64,000 nt of DNA from JBKHJZ01 sp046537875. GTDB taxonomy: Bacteria; Actinomycetota; Acidimicrobiia; Acidimicrobiales; VFJN01. Below are positions 27,119-35,433 of this stretch, one piece after another. Numbering within the stretch: position 1 is the first letter of the stretch; the number at the start of each line of letters is the position of its first letter. Position numbers and translations under genes: made by a program. The notes under the pieces are model-generated. The model was not told where the DNA came from and made no database searches. It saw only the letters and a program-made list of their open reading frames with translations. The stretch lies in NCBI GenBank assembly GCA_046537875.1, contig JBKHJZ010000001.1, positions 1 through 64,000 of the forward strand. Direction: 5' to 3'.

Positions 27119-28284
27119 TGGACTTCAGCCGCTCCGACGATCACGAGGCCATCCGCGAGGGCATCCGGCGGATCTGCGCCGACTTCCCGGACGAGTACTG
27201 GTCGGCCCGGGACGAAGCCCACGAGTTCCCGTGGGCGTTCTACGAGAAGCTCGCCGAGGGCGGCTGGGTGGGCATCGCCATCCCCGAGGAGCACGGCGGC
27301 GGCGGCATGGGCATCACCGAGGCGTCGATCATGCTCGAGGAGATCGCCGCCTCGGGCGCGGCGATGAACGGCTGCTCGGCCGTCCACCTCTCCATCTTCG
27401 GGATGGAGCCGGTGCGCCGCTACGGCTCGCCGGAGCTGGCGGCCCAGGTGCTCCCACGGGTCGCCACCGGCGAGCTGCACGTGGCCTTCGGCGTGACCGA
27501 GCCCGACGCCGGCACCGACACCACGTCGATCCGCACCCGGGCCGAGCGCGACGGCGACGAGTACGTGGTCACCGGCGCCAAGGTCTGGACCACCAAGGCC
27601 CCGTACAGCGAGCTCTGCCTGCTGCTGGTGCGCACGACGCCCCGGGAGGAGTGCGAGAAGCCCACGCAGGGCATGACGCTGCTGCTGGTCGACCTTCAGG
27701 ACCCCGCCGTCGACATCACCCCGATCCCGAAGCTCGGCCGCAACGCCGTGGTGTCCTGCGAGGTGCGCTACGAGGGGCTGCGCGTGCCGGTGACCCGGCG
27801 CGTCGGCGCGGAGGGCGAGGGGTTCCGCTACCTGCTCGACGGCCTCAACCCCGAGCGCATCCTGCTCGGCGCCGAGTCCCTCGGCATCGGCCGCGCCGCC
27901 ATGGCCCGGGCCGTGCGGTACGGCAAGGAACGGGTGGTCTTCGGCCGTCCCATCGGCCAGAACCAGGGCCTGGCGTTCCCGCTCGCCGAGGCGCACATGG
28001 CGCTCCACGCCGCCGAGCTCGCGGTGCGGGAGGCGTCGTGGCGCTTCGACGAGGGCCTGCCGTGCGGCGAGGCGGCGAACACGGCCAAGTACCTCGCCGC
28101 CGAGGCCGCGTTCTTCGCCTGCGACCGGGCCGTCCAGACCCACGGGGGCATGGGCTACGCGCGCGAGTACCACGTGGAGCGCTACTGGCGGGAGGCCCGG
28201 CTCATGAAGATCGCGCCGGTGAGCCAGGAGATGGTCTGCAACTACATCAGCACGAACGTGTTGGGGCTGCCCAAGTCGTACTGA
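27118..28284 (+). CDS. Acyl-CoA dehydrogenase
   Basis: A 388-residue single-subunit-type ACAD: MDFSRSDDHEAIREGIRRI, IAIPEEHGGGGMGITEASIML, FGVTEPDAGTDTTSIRTRA, GAKVWTTKAP, then VVFGRPIGQNQGLAFPLAEAHM and VQTHGGMGYAREYHVERYWREARLMKIAP. The C-terminal fragment keeps the standard HGGMG..EYHVER helix. It is the last gene of the thiolase-ligase run; its ATG overlaps the ligase stop. A GC-rich hairpin after the stop separates it from the convergent aldehyde dehydrogenase. Confidence 0.94.
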   Translation: MDFSRSDDHEAIREGIRRICADFPDEYWSARDEAHEFPWAFYEKLAEGGWVGIAIPEEHGGGGMGITEASIMLEEIAASGAAMNGCSAVHLSIFGMEPVRRYGSPELAAQVLPRVATGELHVAFGVTEPDAGTDTTSIRTRAERDGDEYVVTGAKVWTTKAPYSELCLLLVRTTPREECEKPTQGMTLLLVDLQDPAVDITPIPKLGRNAVVSCEVRYEGLRVPVTRRVGAEGEGFRYLLDGLNPERILLGAESLGIGRAAMARAVRYGKERVVFGRPIGQNQGLAFPLAEAHMALHAAELAVREASWRFDEGLPCGEAANTAKYLAAEAAFFACDRAVQTHGGMGYAREYHVERYWREARLMKIAPVSQEMVCNYISTNVLGLPKSY

Positions 28285-28293
28285 GCGCCGGGT

Positions 28294-28339
28294 GGGCGGC
28301 GGGGGTGCGGGCCGGCGGCGGACCGCCGGCGCACCGCCC
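28294..28339. terminator. GC-rich hairpin in convergent gap, probable bidirectional terminator
   Basis: In the 59-bp gap between ACAD (stop 28284) and aldehyde dehydrogenase (stop 28344), CCGGCGG (28312-28318) pairs with CCGCCGG (28323-28329) around a CGGA loop. It is extended by GTGC/GCAC and GGGCGG/CCGCCC with a small bulge. There is no U-tract, as is usual in very GC-rich actinobacteria. Confidence 0.45.
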
Positions 28340-28343
28340 GGGA

Positions 28344-29813
28344 TCAGCCGGCCGGCGTGGCCAGCAGCTTCATCTGCAGGAACTCCTCGAGCCCGGCGAT
28401 GCCGTTCTCGCGGCCGAAGCCGGACTCCTTGTACCCGCCGAAGGGCGCGTCGGGGGCGTGCCACATGCCGCCGTTGACGCTGATGGTGCCGGTGCGGATC
28501 CGCTGGGCCACCTTCACGGCGCGGTCCTCGTCCTCGGCGACGACCCCGCCGGAGAGGCCGTAGCGCGAGTTGTTGGCGATGCGGATGGCGTCGTCGTCGC
28601 CGTCGTGGGGCTGCACCACGAGCACCGGGCCGAACACCTCGTTCTGGGCGATCTCGCTGTCCTCGGCGGCGCCGACGACGAGCGTCGGCGTGTAGAAGAA
28701 GCCCTTCTCGTGGTCGGTCGACATGCCGCCGGTGACGACGGTGGCGCCGTCGGCCACGGCCCGGTCGACCATGCCCTGCACCTTCTCGCGCTGGCGCTGG
28801 TTGATGAGCGGTCCGAGGTAGGTGGAGGGGTCGAACGGGTCGCCCACCTGCAGGCTCTCGAGGACGGACCTGGCCGTCTCGACGGCCTGGTCGAGGTGGG
28901 TGCGCGGCACGACGAGCCGGGAGGTGATCGCGCAGCCCTGGCCGCTGTGCGAGCAGGTGGCCATGGCGGCCACGAACGCGCCCCCGTCGACGCTGGCCCC
29001 GTCGAGCACCACCATGGCGGACTTGCCGCCGAGCTCGAGGAACACCTTCTTCAGCGTGTCGCTGGCCGCCTTCATGATCGACTTGCCCACAGGTGTCGAC
29101 CCGGTGAACGTGATCATGTCGACCCGGGGGTCGGTGGTCATCCGCACGCCGGGGTCGACCTCGCTCGAGGCCAGCACGTTCACCACCCCCGGCTCGATGT
29201 CCGTCCGGTTCGCGACGAGGTCGGCGAGGGCGAGGGTGATGAGCGGCGTGTCGGGCGCACCCTTCAGCACCGTGGTGCAGCCGGCGGCGAGGGACGGGCC
29301 CAGCTTCGCCAGGTTCAGCTGCGTGGGGTAGTTGTACGCCGAGATGGCGCTGACCACGCCGACCGGCTCCCGCAGGATCCGGCGGCGGTGGAGGCTGCCG
29401 TAGGCCTCGTGGGTGCCGAGGTCGACCGTGCCGTCGTAGGACTCGGCGAGGTCGGCGTAGTAGTCGAGGATCCCGATGGGCCCCTCGAGCGCCGGGCCGC
29501 TGGTCATCGAGATCGGCACGCCGACCTCGTGCACGGTGAGGGCCCGCAGCTCCTCGAGGTCGTCGCGCATCGCCGCCGCCAGCTGGCGCAGGCAGGCGGC
29601 GCGGTGCTTGGGCTCGGTGGACCACGACGTCTCGTCGAACGCCCGCCGGGCGGCGCCGATGGCCCGGTCGACGTCGGCCACGGAGGCGTCCGCCGCCTCG
29701 CCGACGACCTCCTCGGTGGCCGGGTCGACGGAGGCGAACCGCCGGCCGCGCTCCGCGTCCACCAGCTCGCCGTCGATGAGCAGCCGGTCGTTCGGTCGTG
29801 CGGACAAGGCCAT
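28344..29813 (-). CDS. NAD(P)-dependent aldehyde dehydrogenase
   Basis: A 489-residue aldehyde dehydrogenase (numbered from the ATG at 29813): Asn161 in SAYNYPTQL, Lys184 in VLKGAP, Glu260 in FLELGGKSA and catalytic Cys294 in SGQGCAITSR. It oxidises an aldehyde to the acid, feeding CoA ligation. I chose the ATG at 29813 because GAGGGGGA precedes it; an in-frame ATG at 29861 would add 16 residues. Its promoter shares a 307-bp region with the divergent amidohydrolase, which contains a 25-bp palindrome and an AGAAC-type site. Confidence 0.94.
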   Translation of the reverse strand: MALSARPNDRLLIDGELVDAERGRRFASVDPATEEVVGEAADASVADVDRAIGAARRAFDETSWSTEPKHRAACLRQLAAAMRDDLEELRALTVHEVGVPISMTSGPALEGPIGILDYYADLAESYDGTVDLGTHEAYGSLHRRRILREPVGVVSAISAYNYPTQLNLAKLGPSLAAGCTTVLKGAPDTPLITLALADLVANRTDIEPGVVNVLASSEVDPGVRMTTDPRVDMITFTGSTPVGKSIMKAASDTLKKVFLELGGKSAMVVLDGASVDGGAFVAAMATCSHSGQGCAITSRLVVPRTHLDQAVETARSVLESLQVGDPFDPSTYLGPLINQRQREKVQGMVDRAVADGATVVTGGMSTDHEKGFFYTPTLVVGAAEDSEIAQNEVFGPVLVVQPHDGDDDAIRIANNSRYGLSGGVVAEDEDRAVKVAQRIRTGTISVNGGMWHAPDAPFGGYKESGFGRENGIAGLEEFLQMKLLATPAG

Positions 29814-29907
29814 CTTCCGTCCCCCTCGTCGGGCTGCGGCCACGTCCACATCAGTCGTCACCCGGTCGCCGCGGTGACGGGACGAGCATGGCAGCCGATC
29901 TGCAACT

Positions 29908-29932
29908 TGTACTCTCTCGCCGCGAGAGTACA
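29908..29932. promoter_or_regulatory. 25-bp near-perfect palindrome (TGTACTCTC / GAGAGTACA)
   Basis: TGTACTCTC (29908-29916) is repeated in inverse as GAGAGTACA (29924-29932) around 7 nt whose inner CGCCG is itself partly symmetric; only one base pair in the 25-bp unit is mismatched. It lies in the divergent promoter of the aldehyde dehydrogenase and the amidohydrolase. Its size and AT-richer arms suit a dimeric repressor operator, possibly bound by one of the two TetR proteins encoded 3-5 kb away. Confidence 0.6.
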
Positions 29933-30047
29933 GTTTTCGCCCCGGTGCGGTCGTCGTCGGGAGCGGTCCCGGTCGACGGCACTGGCACCGCCGACGTCGA
30001 CAGCGGTGCTGCGATCCGCGCGCTTGTGTCGCCGCTACCGCTCTGAG

Positions 30048-30060
30048 AGAATGATGTTCT
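30048..30060. promoter_or_regulatory. AGAAT-GAT-GTTCT site (GAACNNNGTTC family)
   Basis: AGAATGATGTTCT is a one-mismatch version of AGAAC-N3-GTTCT, 60 nt before the amidohydrolase ATG at 30121. It is flanked by CTGAG/CTCAG, extending the symmetry. With the palindrome at 29908 it accounts for most of the recognisable structure in the 307-bp gap 29814-30120; I see no small gene there. Confidence 0.4.
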
Positions 30061-30120
30061 CAGGCGCGAGGCGTACCTTCTTCGGCGACGCCATCGCCGT
30101 ACACGAGTGAGGGGACTTCG

Positions 30121-31341
30121 ATGAGCTCGCCATCCGGCATTCCCGTCTTCGACGCCGACAACCACTTCTACGAGACGACGGAGTCCCTGACCCGCCACCT
30201 GCCCGACCGCTACCGGAGCGCCATCCAGTACGTGAAGCTGGAGAACGGGCGCACCAAGCTGGCGGTGGGCGGCAAGATCAGCGAGTACATCCCCAACCCC
30301 ACGTTCGACGTGGTGGCGCGCCCCGGCGCCCAGGAGGAGTACTACCGGGTCGGCAATCCCGAGGGGAAGAGCCGCCGCGAGCTGTTCGGCAAACCGATCA
30401 AGTCGCCGCCGGCGTTCCGGGCGCCCAAGCCCCGCCTCGAGCTGATGGACGAGCAGGGCCTCGACCGCACGCTCATGTTCCCGACCCTCGCCAGCGTCGT
30501 CGAGCAGCGCATGAAGGACGATCCGTTCTTCCTGCACGCCGCCATCCACGCGCTCAACCAGTGGATGTACGAGGAGTGGCAGTTCAACTACGAGGACCGG
30601 ATCTTCTCGACGCCGGTCATCACGCTGCCCATCGTCGAGAAGGCGATCGAGGAGCTCGAGTGGGTGGTCGAGCGGGGCGCCAAGGTCGTGCTCATCCGGC
30701 CGGCGCCGGTGCCCGGCTTCCGCGGCACGCGCTCGTTCGCGCTGCCCGAGTTCGACCCGTTCTGGCGGCGCGTGGTGGAGCTCGACATCCTGGTCGCGCT
30801 GCACTCCTCCGACAGCGGCTACGACCAGATCGCCAACTGGTGGGAGGGCAGCGACCAGGAGATGCTGCCGTTCCAGCCTGCGGCGTTCCGGATGCTCTCC
30901 TCGTGGCGTCCCATCGAGGACTCGGTGGCGTCGCTGATCGCGCACGGAGCGCTCACCCGGCACCCGGAGCTGAGGATCGCGGTGGTCGAGAACGGCGCCT
31001 CGTGGGTCGAGCCGCTGCAGAAGGCGCTCAGGGACACCTACAAGAAGATGCCGCAGGACTTCCCCGAGGAGCCCATCGCCGCCATGCGGCGCTGCATCCA
31101 CATCAGCCCGTTCTGGGAGGAGGACTACGGCTACCTCGCGGAGCTCCTCGGCGAGGACAACGTGCTGTTCGGGTCCGACTACCCGCACCCCGAGGGTCTG
31201 GCGAACCCGGTGTCGTACGTCGACGACCTCAGCCACCACACCGAGGAGCGGCTCCGCAAGTTCATGGGCGGCAACCTCGCCCGCCTCATGAACGTGGAGA
31301 ACACCCCCGTCGCGTCGGCCCCGGTGGCCTCCGCCCGCTGA
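30121..31341 (+). CDS. Amidohydrolase-2 family (ACMSD-like) metal-dependent hydrolase/decarboxylase
   Basis: A 406-residue TIM-barrel amidohydrolase related to aminocarboxymuconate-semialdehyde decarboxylase. The first metal motif is FDADNHFYE (Asp11, Asp13, His15), a mid-barrel histidine lies in LVALHSSDSGYD, and the final aspartate in LFGSDYPHPEG. Members decarboxylate or hydrolyse ring-derived acids using one metal. GAGGGG lies 6 nt upstream of the ATG. It is a single-gene unit with a complex divergent promoter and a strong hairpin after the stop. The exact reaction is not evident. Confidence 0.88.
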   Translation: MSSPSGIPVFDADNHFYETTESLTRHLPDRYRSAIQYVKLENGRTKLAVGGKISEYIPNPTFDVVARPGAQEEYYRVGNPEGKSRRELFGKPIKSPPAFRAPKPRLELMDEQGLDRTLMFPTLASVVEQRMKDDPFFLHAAIHALNQWMYEEWQFNYEDRIFSTPVITLPIVEKAIEELEWVVERGAKVVLIRPAPVPGFRGTRSFALPEFDPFWRRVVELDILVALHSSDSGYDQIANWWEGSDQEMLPFQPAAFRMLSSWRPIEDSVASLIAHGALTRHPELRIAVVENGASWVEPLQKALRDTYKKMPQDFPEEPIAAMRRCIHISPFWEEDYGYLAELLGEDNVLFGSDYPHPEGLANPVSYVDDLSHHTEERLRKFMGGNLARLMNVENTPVASAPVASAR

Positions 31342-31370
31342 GCCCGGTGCCCTGAGCCCGTTCCCTGAGG

Positions 31371-31400
31371 GGGGCTGCCCGCGTTCGGGCGGGCAGCCCC
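31371..31400 (+). terminator. Strong hairpin terminator after amidohydrolase
   Basis: GGGGCTGCCCGC (31371-31382) and GCGGGCAGCCCC (31389-31400) form a perfect 12-bp stem with a GTTCGG loop, 30 nt after the stop at 31341. It also lies 24 nt beyond the stop of the convergent enoyl-CoA hydratase, so it could serve both strands. No U-tract follows. Confidence 0.75.
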
Positions 31401-31424
31401 GTCCAGCCCCGTCCGACGGGCCCC

Positions 31425-32195
31425 TCAGCCCTTCTCGAGCGCCTTGTCCAGGAAGGCCCTGATCTCGTCGGTGCCGAACGACTCGTACTCGCCGGCGAGG
31501 GCGAAGTCGATGGTGGCCAGCACGGCCCGCTCCATGTGGATGTTCAGCACGCGCTTCGTGGTCTCGACCGCGTACTGCGGCAGCGTGGCGATCCGGCGGG
31601 CGCACGCCATCGCCCGGTCGACCACCTCCTCCGGCTCCACCACGTGGTTCACCAGGCCGATCTCGCGGGCCCGCTCGGCGGGGATCCGCTCACCGGTGAA
31701 GGCGAACTCCTTCGCCAGCAGGAGGCTGGTGTGCAGGGGCCAGGTGATGGGGCCGCCGTCCGCCGCCACCAGCCCGACCACCACGTGCGGGTCGGCGAGG
31801 TGCGCCCGGCTGCTCATGAACACCACGTCGGACAGCGACACGAGGCTGCAGCCGAGGCCGACGGCCGGCCCGTTGACCGCCGTGACGACCGGGACCCGGC
31901 ACTGGACCATGTTCATCACCAGGCGCCGGCCGGTGGCCAGCGAGGTGCGCCGCAGGTCGAGATCGGTGGTCTGCTCGCGGAGGTAGGTGAAGTCGCCGCC
32001 GGCGGAGAACGCACGCCCGTTGCCGGTCAGGACGACGGCCCGGGCCTCCCGGTCGCGGCTGATCTGCGGCCACAGGTCGGCGATGCCCTCGTGCAGCCCG
32101 TGGTTGAGAGCGTTGAGCTCGTCGGGCCGGTTCAGGCGGACGATCCGGATGGCGCCGTCGGCCTCGACCACGATCTCCTCGGGCACGTCGTACAC
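31425..32195 (-). CDS. Enoyl-CoA hydratase/isomerase (crotonase) family
   Basis: A 256-residue crotonase-fold protein. The oxyanion-hole segments are GRAFSAGGDFTYL and VNGPAVGLGCSLVSLSDV, and LNRPDELNALNHGLHEG is the conserved N-terminal signature. The catalytic loop reads VGLVAADGGPITW, so the exact reaction (hydration, isomerisation or hydrolysis) is uncertain. I chose the GTG at 32193-32195, 4 nt after GAGGAGGA; upstream sequence in the same frame is Arg/Ala/Pro-rich. The TetR gene at 32260 lies 64 bp upstream on the same strand and may be co-transcribed. Confidence 0.9.
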   Translation of the reverse strand: MYDVPEEIVVEADGAIRIVRLNRPDELNALNHGLHEGIADLWPQISRDREARAVVLTGNGRAFSAGGDFTYLREQTTDLDLRRTSLATGRRLVMNMVQCRVPVVTAVNGPAVGLGCSLVSLSDVVFMSSRAHLADPHVVVGLVAADGGPITWPLHTSLLLAKEFAFTGERIPAERAREIGLVNHVVEPEEVVDRAMACARRIATLPQYAVETTKRVLNIHMERAVLATIDFALAGEYESFGTDEIRAFLDKALEKG

Positions 32196-32259
32196 GGGTT
32201 CCTCCTCGGGTGCAGGGTGGCGAGGGCGGACCGGGGCCGGCGCAGCGGGGCCGGGCCGG

Positions 32260-32979
32260 TCACGCGCGGGCCCGGCGGCGGCGCGGGCCCGGCGACCGGG
32301 ACGCCACGACGTCGTCCGGCGCGATGGCGTGCAGGCAGAACTCCCACATCTCCGCGGCCGTGATGGGCTGGCGGGCGCCGCCGCTGCGGCCGGCGGTCGT
32401 GGTGGCCGCCTGCAGCACCATCGCCGCCAACCGGCGGGGCGATCCCGGACGCAGGAGGCCGGCGGTGGCCGCATCGTCGAGCATGCCGGCCATGTGGTCG
32501 AACAGCGGGGTGTAGGCCCGCGAGACCTCGTCGGGATGGGTCAGCAGCAGGCGCTGGGCGAACTCGAAGAAGAGCGGCTGCTCGGGGGCCCGGCCGGGGC
32601 TGCACAGCTCGTAGAGGACGAGCACGGTCTGCTCGAGGCGGTCGAGGGGATCGCCCTCCTCCGTGGCCGCCCTGATGCGCTGCACGGCCTCGTTCATCTC
32701 CTCCTCGAACAGCGCAAGGAGCAGCTCGTGCTTGCCGTCGAAGTACTGGTAGAAGCTGCGCAACGACAGCTCCGAGCGGTCGACGACCTCCTGGACCGTG
32801 AACTCGACCGAGCTCTTCTCGGCGATGATCTCGCGGGCGGCGTTGAGGAACCGCTGCACGCGCCTGGCGGCACGCAGCCGGGCCCCGCGGGTGGACCGCT
32901 CGATCGCCCGCTCGCGCCAGGCCCCGTCGGCGACGTGGCCGACGGCGACCTCGCCCGCCTGCTGCTCTGCCTCTGCCAT
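32260..32979 (-). CDS. TetR-family transcriptional regulator
   Basis: A 239-residue repressor. After a 35-residue leader, the DNA-binding domain reads RFLNAAREIIAEKSSVEFTVQEVVDRSELSLRSFYQYFDGKHELLLALF (about 43-92), with the typical recognition helix SLRSFYQYF. The C-terminal domain should bind an acyl-CoA or similar ligand, and the last 12 residues are highly basic. It is divergent from the acyl-CoA ligase at 33153, with a GAACCTCGTTC palindrome 44 nt before its ATG, consistent with autoregulation and control of the ligase. It probably also covers the crotonase downstream. Confidence 0.92.
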   Translation of the reverse strand: MAEAEQQAGEVAVGHVADGAWRERAIERSTRGARLRAARRVQRFLNAAREIIAEKSSVEFTVQEVVDRSELSLRSFYQYFDGKHELLLALFEEEMNEAVQRIRAATEEGDPLDRLEQTVLVLYELCSPGRAPEQPLFFEFAQRLLLTHPDEVSRAYTPLFDHMAGMLDDAATAGLLRPGSPRRLAAMVLQAATTTAGRSGGARQPITAAEMWEFCLHAIAPDDVVASRSPGPRRRRARA

Positions 32980-33022
32980 GGTCTCACCCTACTGGGGCTC
33001 GCATGGCGATCGCGATCTGCGC

Positions 33023-33033
33023 GAACCTCGTTC
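33023..33033. promoter_or_regulatory. Palindrome GAAC-CTC-GTTC in TetR/ligase divergent promoter
   Basis: A perfect 11-bp inverted repeat with a 3-nt centre, 44 nt from the TetR start (32979) and 120 nt from the ligase start (33153). It matches the core at 10480-10490 in both arms. Its presence inside sequence that could be read as an N-terminal extension of the ligase argues for the later ligase start. Confidence 0.55.
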
Positions 33034-33152
33034 TGATTGCCCTCGCGGCACCCGAGAGCGCCGTTCGCGCCCAGGGACGCCGCATCGGCGTCACATACCT
33101 GCGGCCGCCTCCGTCGGTGGCGGCCCGTGCGGACCGTGGAGGCGAGCGAGCA

Positions 33153-34748
33153 GTGACCGACGTCGATCAGCAGTGGACCAGCATCCCGGCGATGGCCGCG
33201 GGCGCGGCGGAGCGGTCGGGCCCGCAGGCCGCGGTGGTCGAGGGCGATCGCCGGTGGAGCTACGCCGAGCTGCTCGCGGAGGCCACCGACGTCGGCGCCG
33301 CGCTGGTGTCCGCCGGTGTCGAGGCGGGCGATCGCGTCGCGATCTGGGCGCCCAACAGCGCCAGGTGGATCATCACCGCCCTGGGGCTGTGGCAGGCGGG
33401 TGCGGTGCTGGTGCCGATCAACACCCGCTTCAAGGGCCCCGAAGCAGCCGACATCCTCGGGCGCAGCCGCGCCCGCGTCCTGATCACGGTCACCGACTTC
33501 CTCGGGGCGGACCACGTGGCGATGCTGCGCACCGCCGGCGTCGACCTCCCGGACCTCGCGACCACCGTGGTGGTCGAGGGGCCGGTGCCCCCCGGCGCCC
33601 GGTCCTGGGAGGACGTCGTCGCGGGGGCCGGCGGCGCCGCACGTGACGAGCTGGTGCGGCGGGCCGGCGCGGTGTCGGCCGACGACCCCTCCGACATCCT
33701 GTTCACCTCCGGGACCACCGGGCGGGCGAAGGGCGTGGTCCAGACCCACGCTCGCACGCTCCGCGTCGCCACCGACTGGGTGGCGATGACCGGCCTCACC
33801 GCCGGCGACCGGTACCTCATGGTGAACCCGTACTTCCACATGTTCGGGCTCAAGGCCGGCATCCTCGCCGCGGTCGCCGCCGGCGCCACCATGTACCCGG
33901 AGCCGGTCTTCGACGTCGACCGCGTGCTCGCCCGCGTCGCCGCGGAGGGCATCACCGTCCTCCCCGGGGCGCCGACGATCTACCAGTCGATCCTCGACGC
34001 ACCGGACCGTGACCGGTACGACCTGTCGAGCCTGCGGGTGGCCGTCACCGGTGCGGCCGACATCCCGGTGGAGCTCATCCGCCGGATCCACGAGGAGCTG
34101 CCGTTCTCCGTGGTGATCACGGGCTACGGGCTCACCGAGGGCGGGACGGCGTCGGCGACCACGCCCGGCGACGACCCCGAGACCGTGGCCACGACGGTGG
34201 GCACGCCCCGTCCCGGCTTCGAGGTGCGCATCGTCGGCCCCGGCGGCGAGGACGTGCCGGCCGGCGAGCCGGGGGAGATCCTGCTGCGGGGCGGCAGCAT
34301 CATGGCGCACTACCTGGACGACGAAAAGGCCACGGCTGCGGCGCTGTCGCCGGACGGCTGGCTCCGCACCGGCGACCTCGGCGTCATCGGCGACGACGGC
34401 CGCCTCCGCATCGTCGGCCGGTCGAAGGACATGTTCATCGTCGGCGGGTTCAACGCCTATCCGGCCGAGATCGAGAACGCGCTGCTCGGCCACCCCGACA
34501 TCGCCCAGGCCGCGGTGATCGGCATCCCCGATACCCGCCTCGGTGAGGTGGGCATGGCGTTCATCGTGCCGCGGCCCGGCGCAACGCCCTCGGAGCCCGA
34601 CGTCATCGCGTGGAGCCGCGAGCGGATGGCGAACTACAAGGTGCCGCGGCGGGTGGCCGTGGTCGACGCGCTGCCGCTCAACGCGACGGGCAAGGTCGTG
34701 AAGGAGGAGCTGCGCGCCCTGGCCGCCGAGGGGCCGCGCGCGCTCTGA
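33153..34748 (+). CDS. AMP-dependent acyl-CoA synthetase (FadD3-like)
   Basis: A 531-residue ANL ligase with FTSGTTGRAKG (184-194), ITGYGLTEGGTASATTPGDD, LRTGDLGVIGDDGRLRIVGR and a C-terminal NATGKVVKEELR. Overall it resembles the FadD3 type, which activates bicyclic propionate intermediates in steroid catabolism, but that needs an alignment. I chose the GTG at 33153; reading from an ATG at 33003 would run through the promoter palindrome and add 50 atypical residues. It is divergent from the TetR gene and probably regulated by it. Confidence 0.9.
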   Translation: MTDVDQQWTSIPAMAAGAAERSGPQAAVVEGDRRWSYAELLAEATDVGAALVSAGVEAGDRVAIWAPNSARWIITALGLWQAGAVLVPINTRFKGPEAADILGRSRARVLITVTDFLGADHVAMLRTAGVDLPDLATTVVVEGPVPPGARSWEDVVAGAGGAARDELVRRAGAVSADDPSDILFTSGTTGRAKGVVQTHARTLRVATDWVAMTGLTAGDRYLMVNPYFHMFGLKAGILAAVAAGATMYPEPVFDVDRVLARVAAEGITVLPGAPTIYQSILDAPDRDRYDLSSLRVAVTGAADIPVELIRRIHEELPFSVVITGYGLTEGGTASATTPGDDPETVATTVGTPRPGFEVRIVGPGGEDVPAGEPGEILLRGGSIMAHYLDDEKATAAALSPDGWLRTGDLGVIGDDGRLRIVGRSKDMFIVGGFNAYPAEIENALLGHPDIAQAAVIGIPDTRLGEVGMAFIVPRPGATPSEPDVIAWSRERMANYKVPRRVAVVDALPLNATGKVVKEELRALAAEGPRAL

Positions 34749-34755
34749 GCAGGGC

Positions 34756-35364
34756 TCAACGGCGTTCCCGCGCGGCGCGCGGTGGACGCGGGCCCTCGAG
34801 CTCGGTGAGGTACCGCTCGACCGCCTTCCGCGTCTCCGCGTGCCCGAGGCGCAGGCCCAGGCCGTCCTCCAGCGCGAGCACCCGGGTCACCGACGACAGC
34901 AGGACGAGCAGCACGATGGTCGGCACCGGCCCGGTGTCGACCCCGTAGCCCTCGAGGATGCGGGTCACCGCCTCGACCTCGCGGCGGCGGAACCGCTCGG
35001 CGTACTGCGCCACGTCGGCGCGGATCGCCGTGCGGTGGTTGGCCAGCGCCATCAGCTCGACGGTGAACGCGGTGCCGGCCGGGTCGTTGCTGAACTCCCA
35101 CAGGGCCCACAGCGGCTGCTCGGAGGCGAGCGCCCGGGCGTGGCGTTCGAGGTTCCGTTCCGCGCCGCGCCGGAAGAGGGCGAGGAGCAGGTCGTCCATG
35201 GTGCGGAAGTAGTAGTGCACCAGCTGCGGCTTGAGCCCCGCGCGCGCCGCGACCTTGCGCGAGGTGACCGCCGCGTACCCGTCCTCGATCATCAGGGCGT
35301 GTGCGGCGTCGAGCAGCGCAGCCCTGGTCTCGGAGTCCTCGGCACCGATCCGGCGTCGGCTCAT
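34756..35364 (-). CDS. TetR-family transcriptional regulator
   Basis: A 202-residue repressor (from ATG 35364) with the helix-turn-helix ALMIEDGYAAVTSRKVAARAGLKPQLVHYYFRTMDDLLLALF; KPQLVHYYF is the recognition helix. An in-frame ATG at 35403 would add 13 residues. It converges on the FadD3-like ligase with 7 bp between stops and is divergent from the ligase at 35434, whose promoter of about 70 bp it most likely controls. The effector is unknown; an acyl-CoA is likely for this context. Confidence 0.9.
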   Translation of the reverse strand: MSRRRIGAEDSETRAALLDAAHALMIEDGYAAVTSRKVAARAGLKPQLVHYYFRTMDDLLLALFRRGAERNLERHARALASEQPLWALWEFSNDPAGTAFTVELMALANHRTAIRADVAQYAERFRRREVEAVTRILEGYGVDTGPVPTIVLLVLLSSVTRVLALEDGLGLRLGHAETRKAVERYLTELEGPRPPRAARERR

Positions 35365-35433
35365 GGGTCGGACATCCTCGCGCGGGACTGTCGAGAACGA
35401 CATAGCCGGGAATGTTTGACGGCGCTCTCAGGA

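Noticed and set aside
26488..29625. Very long antisense open frames, for example about 1045 codons on the minus strand
   Set aside because: They are rich in Arg, Gly, Ala and Pro, lack motifs, and lie opposite well-supported genes; they arise from high GC at third positions.
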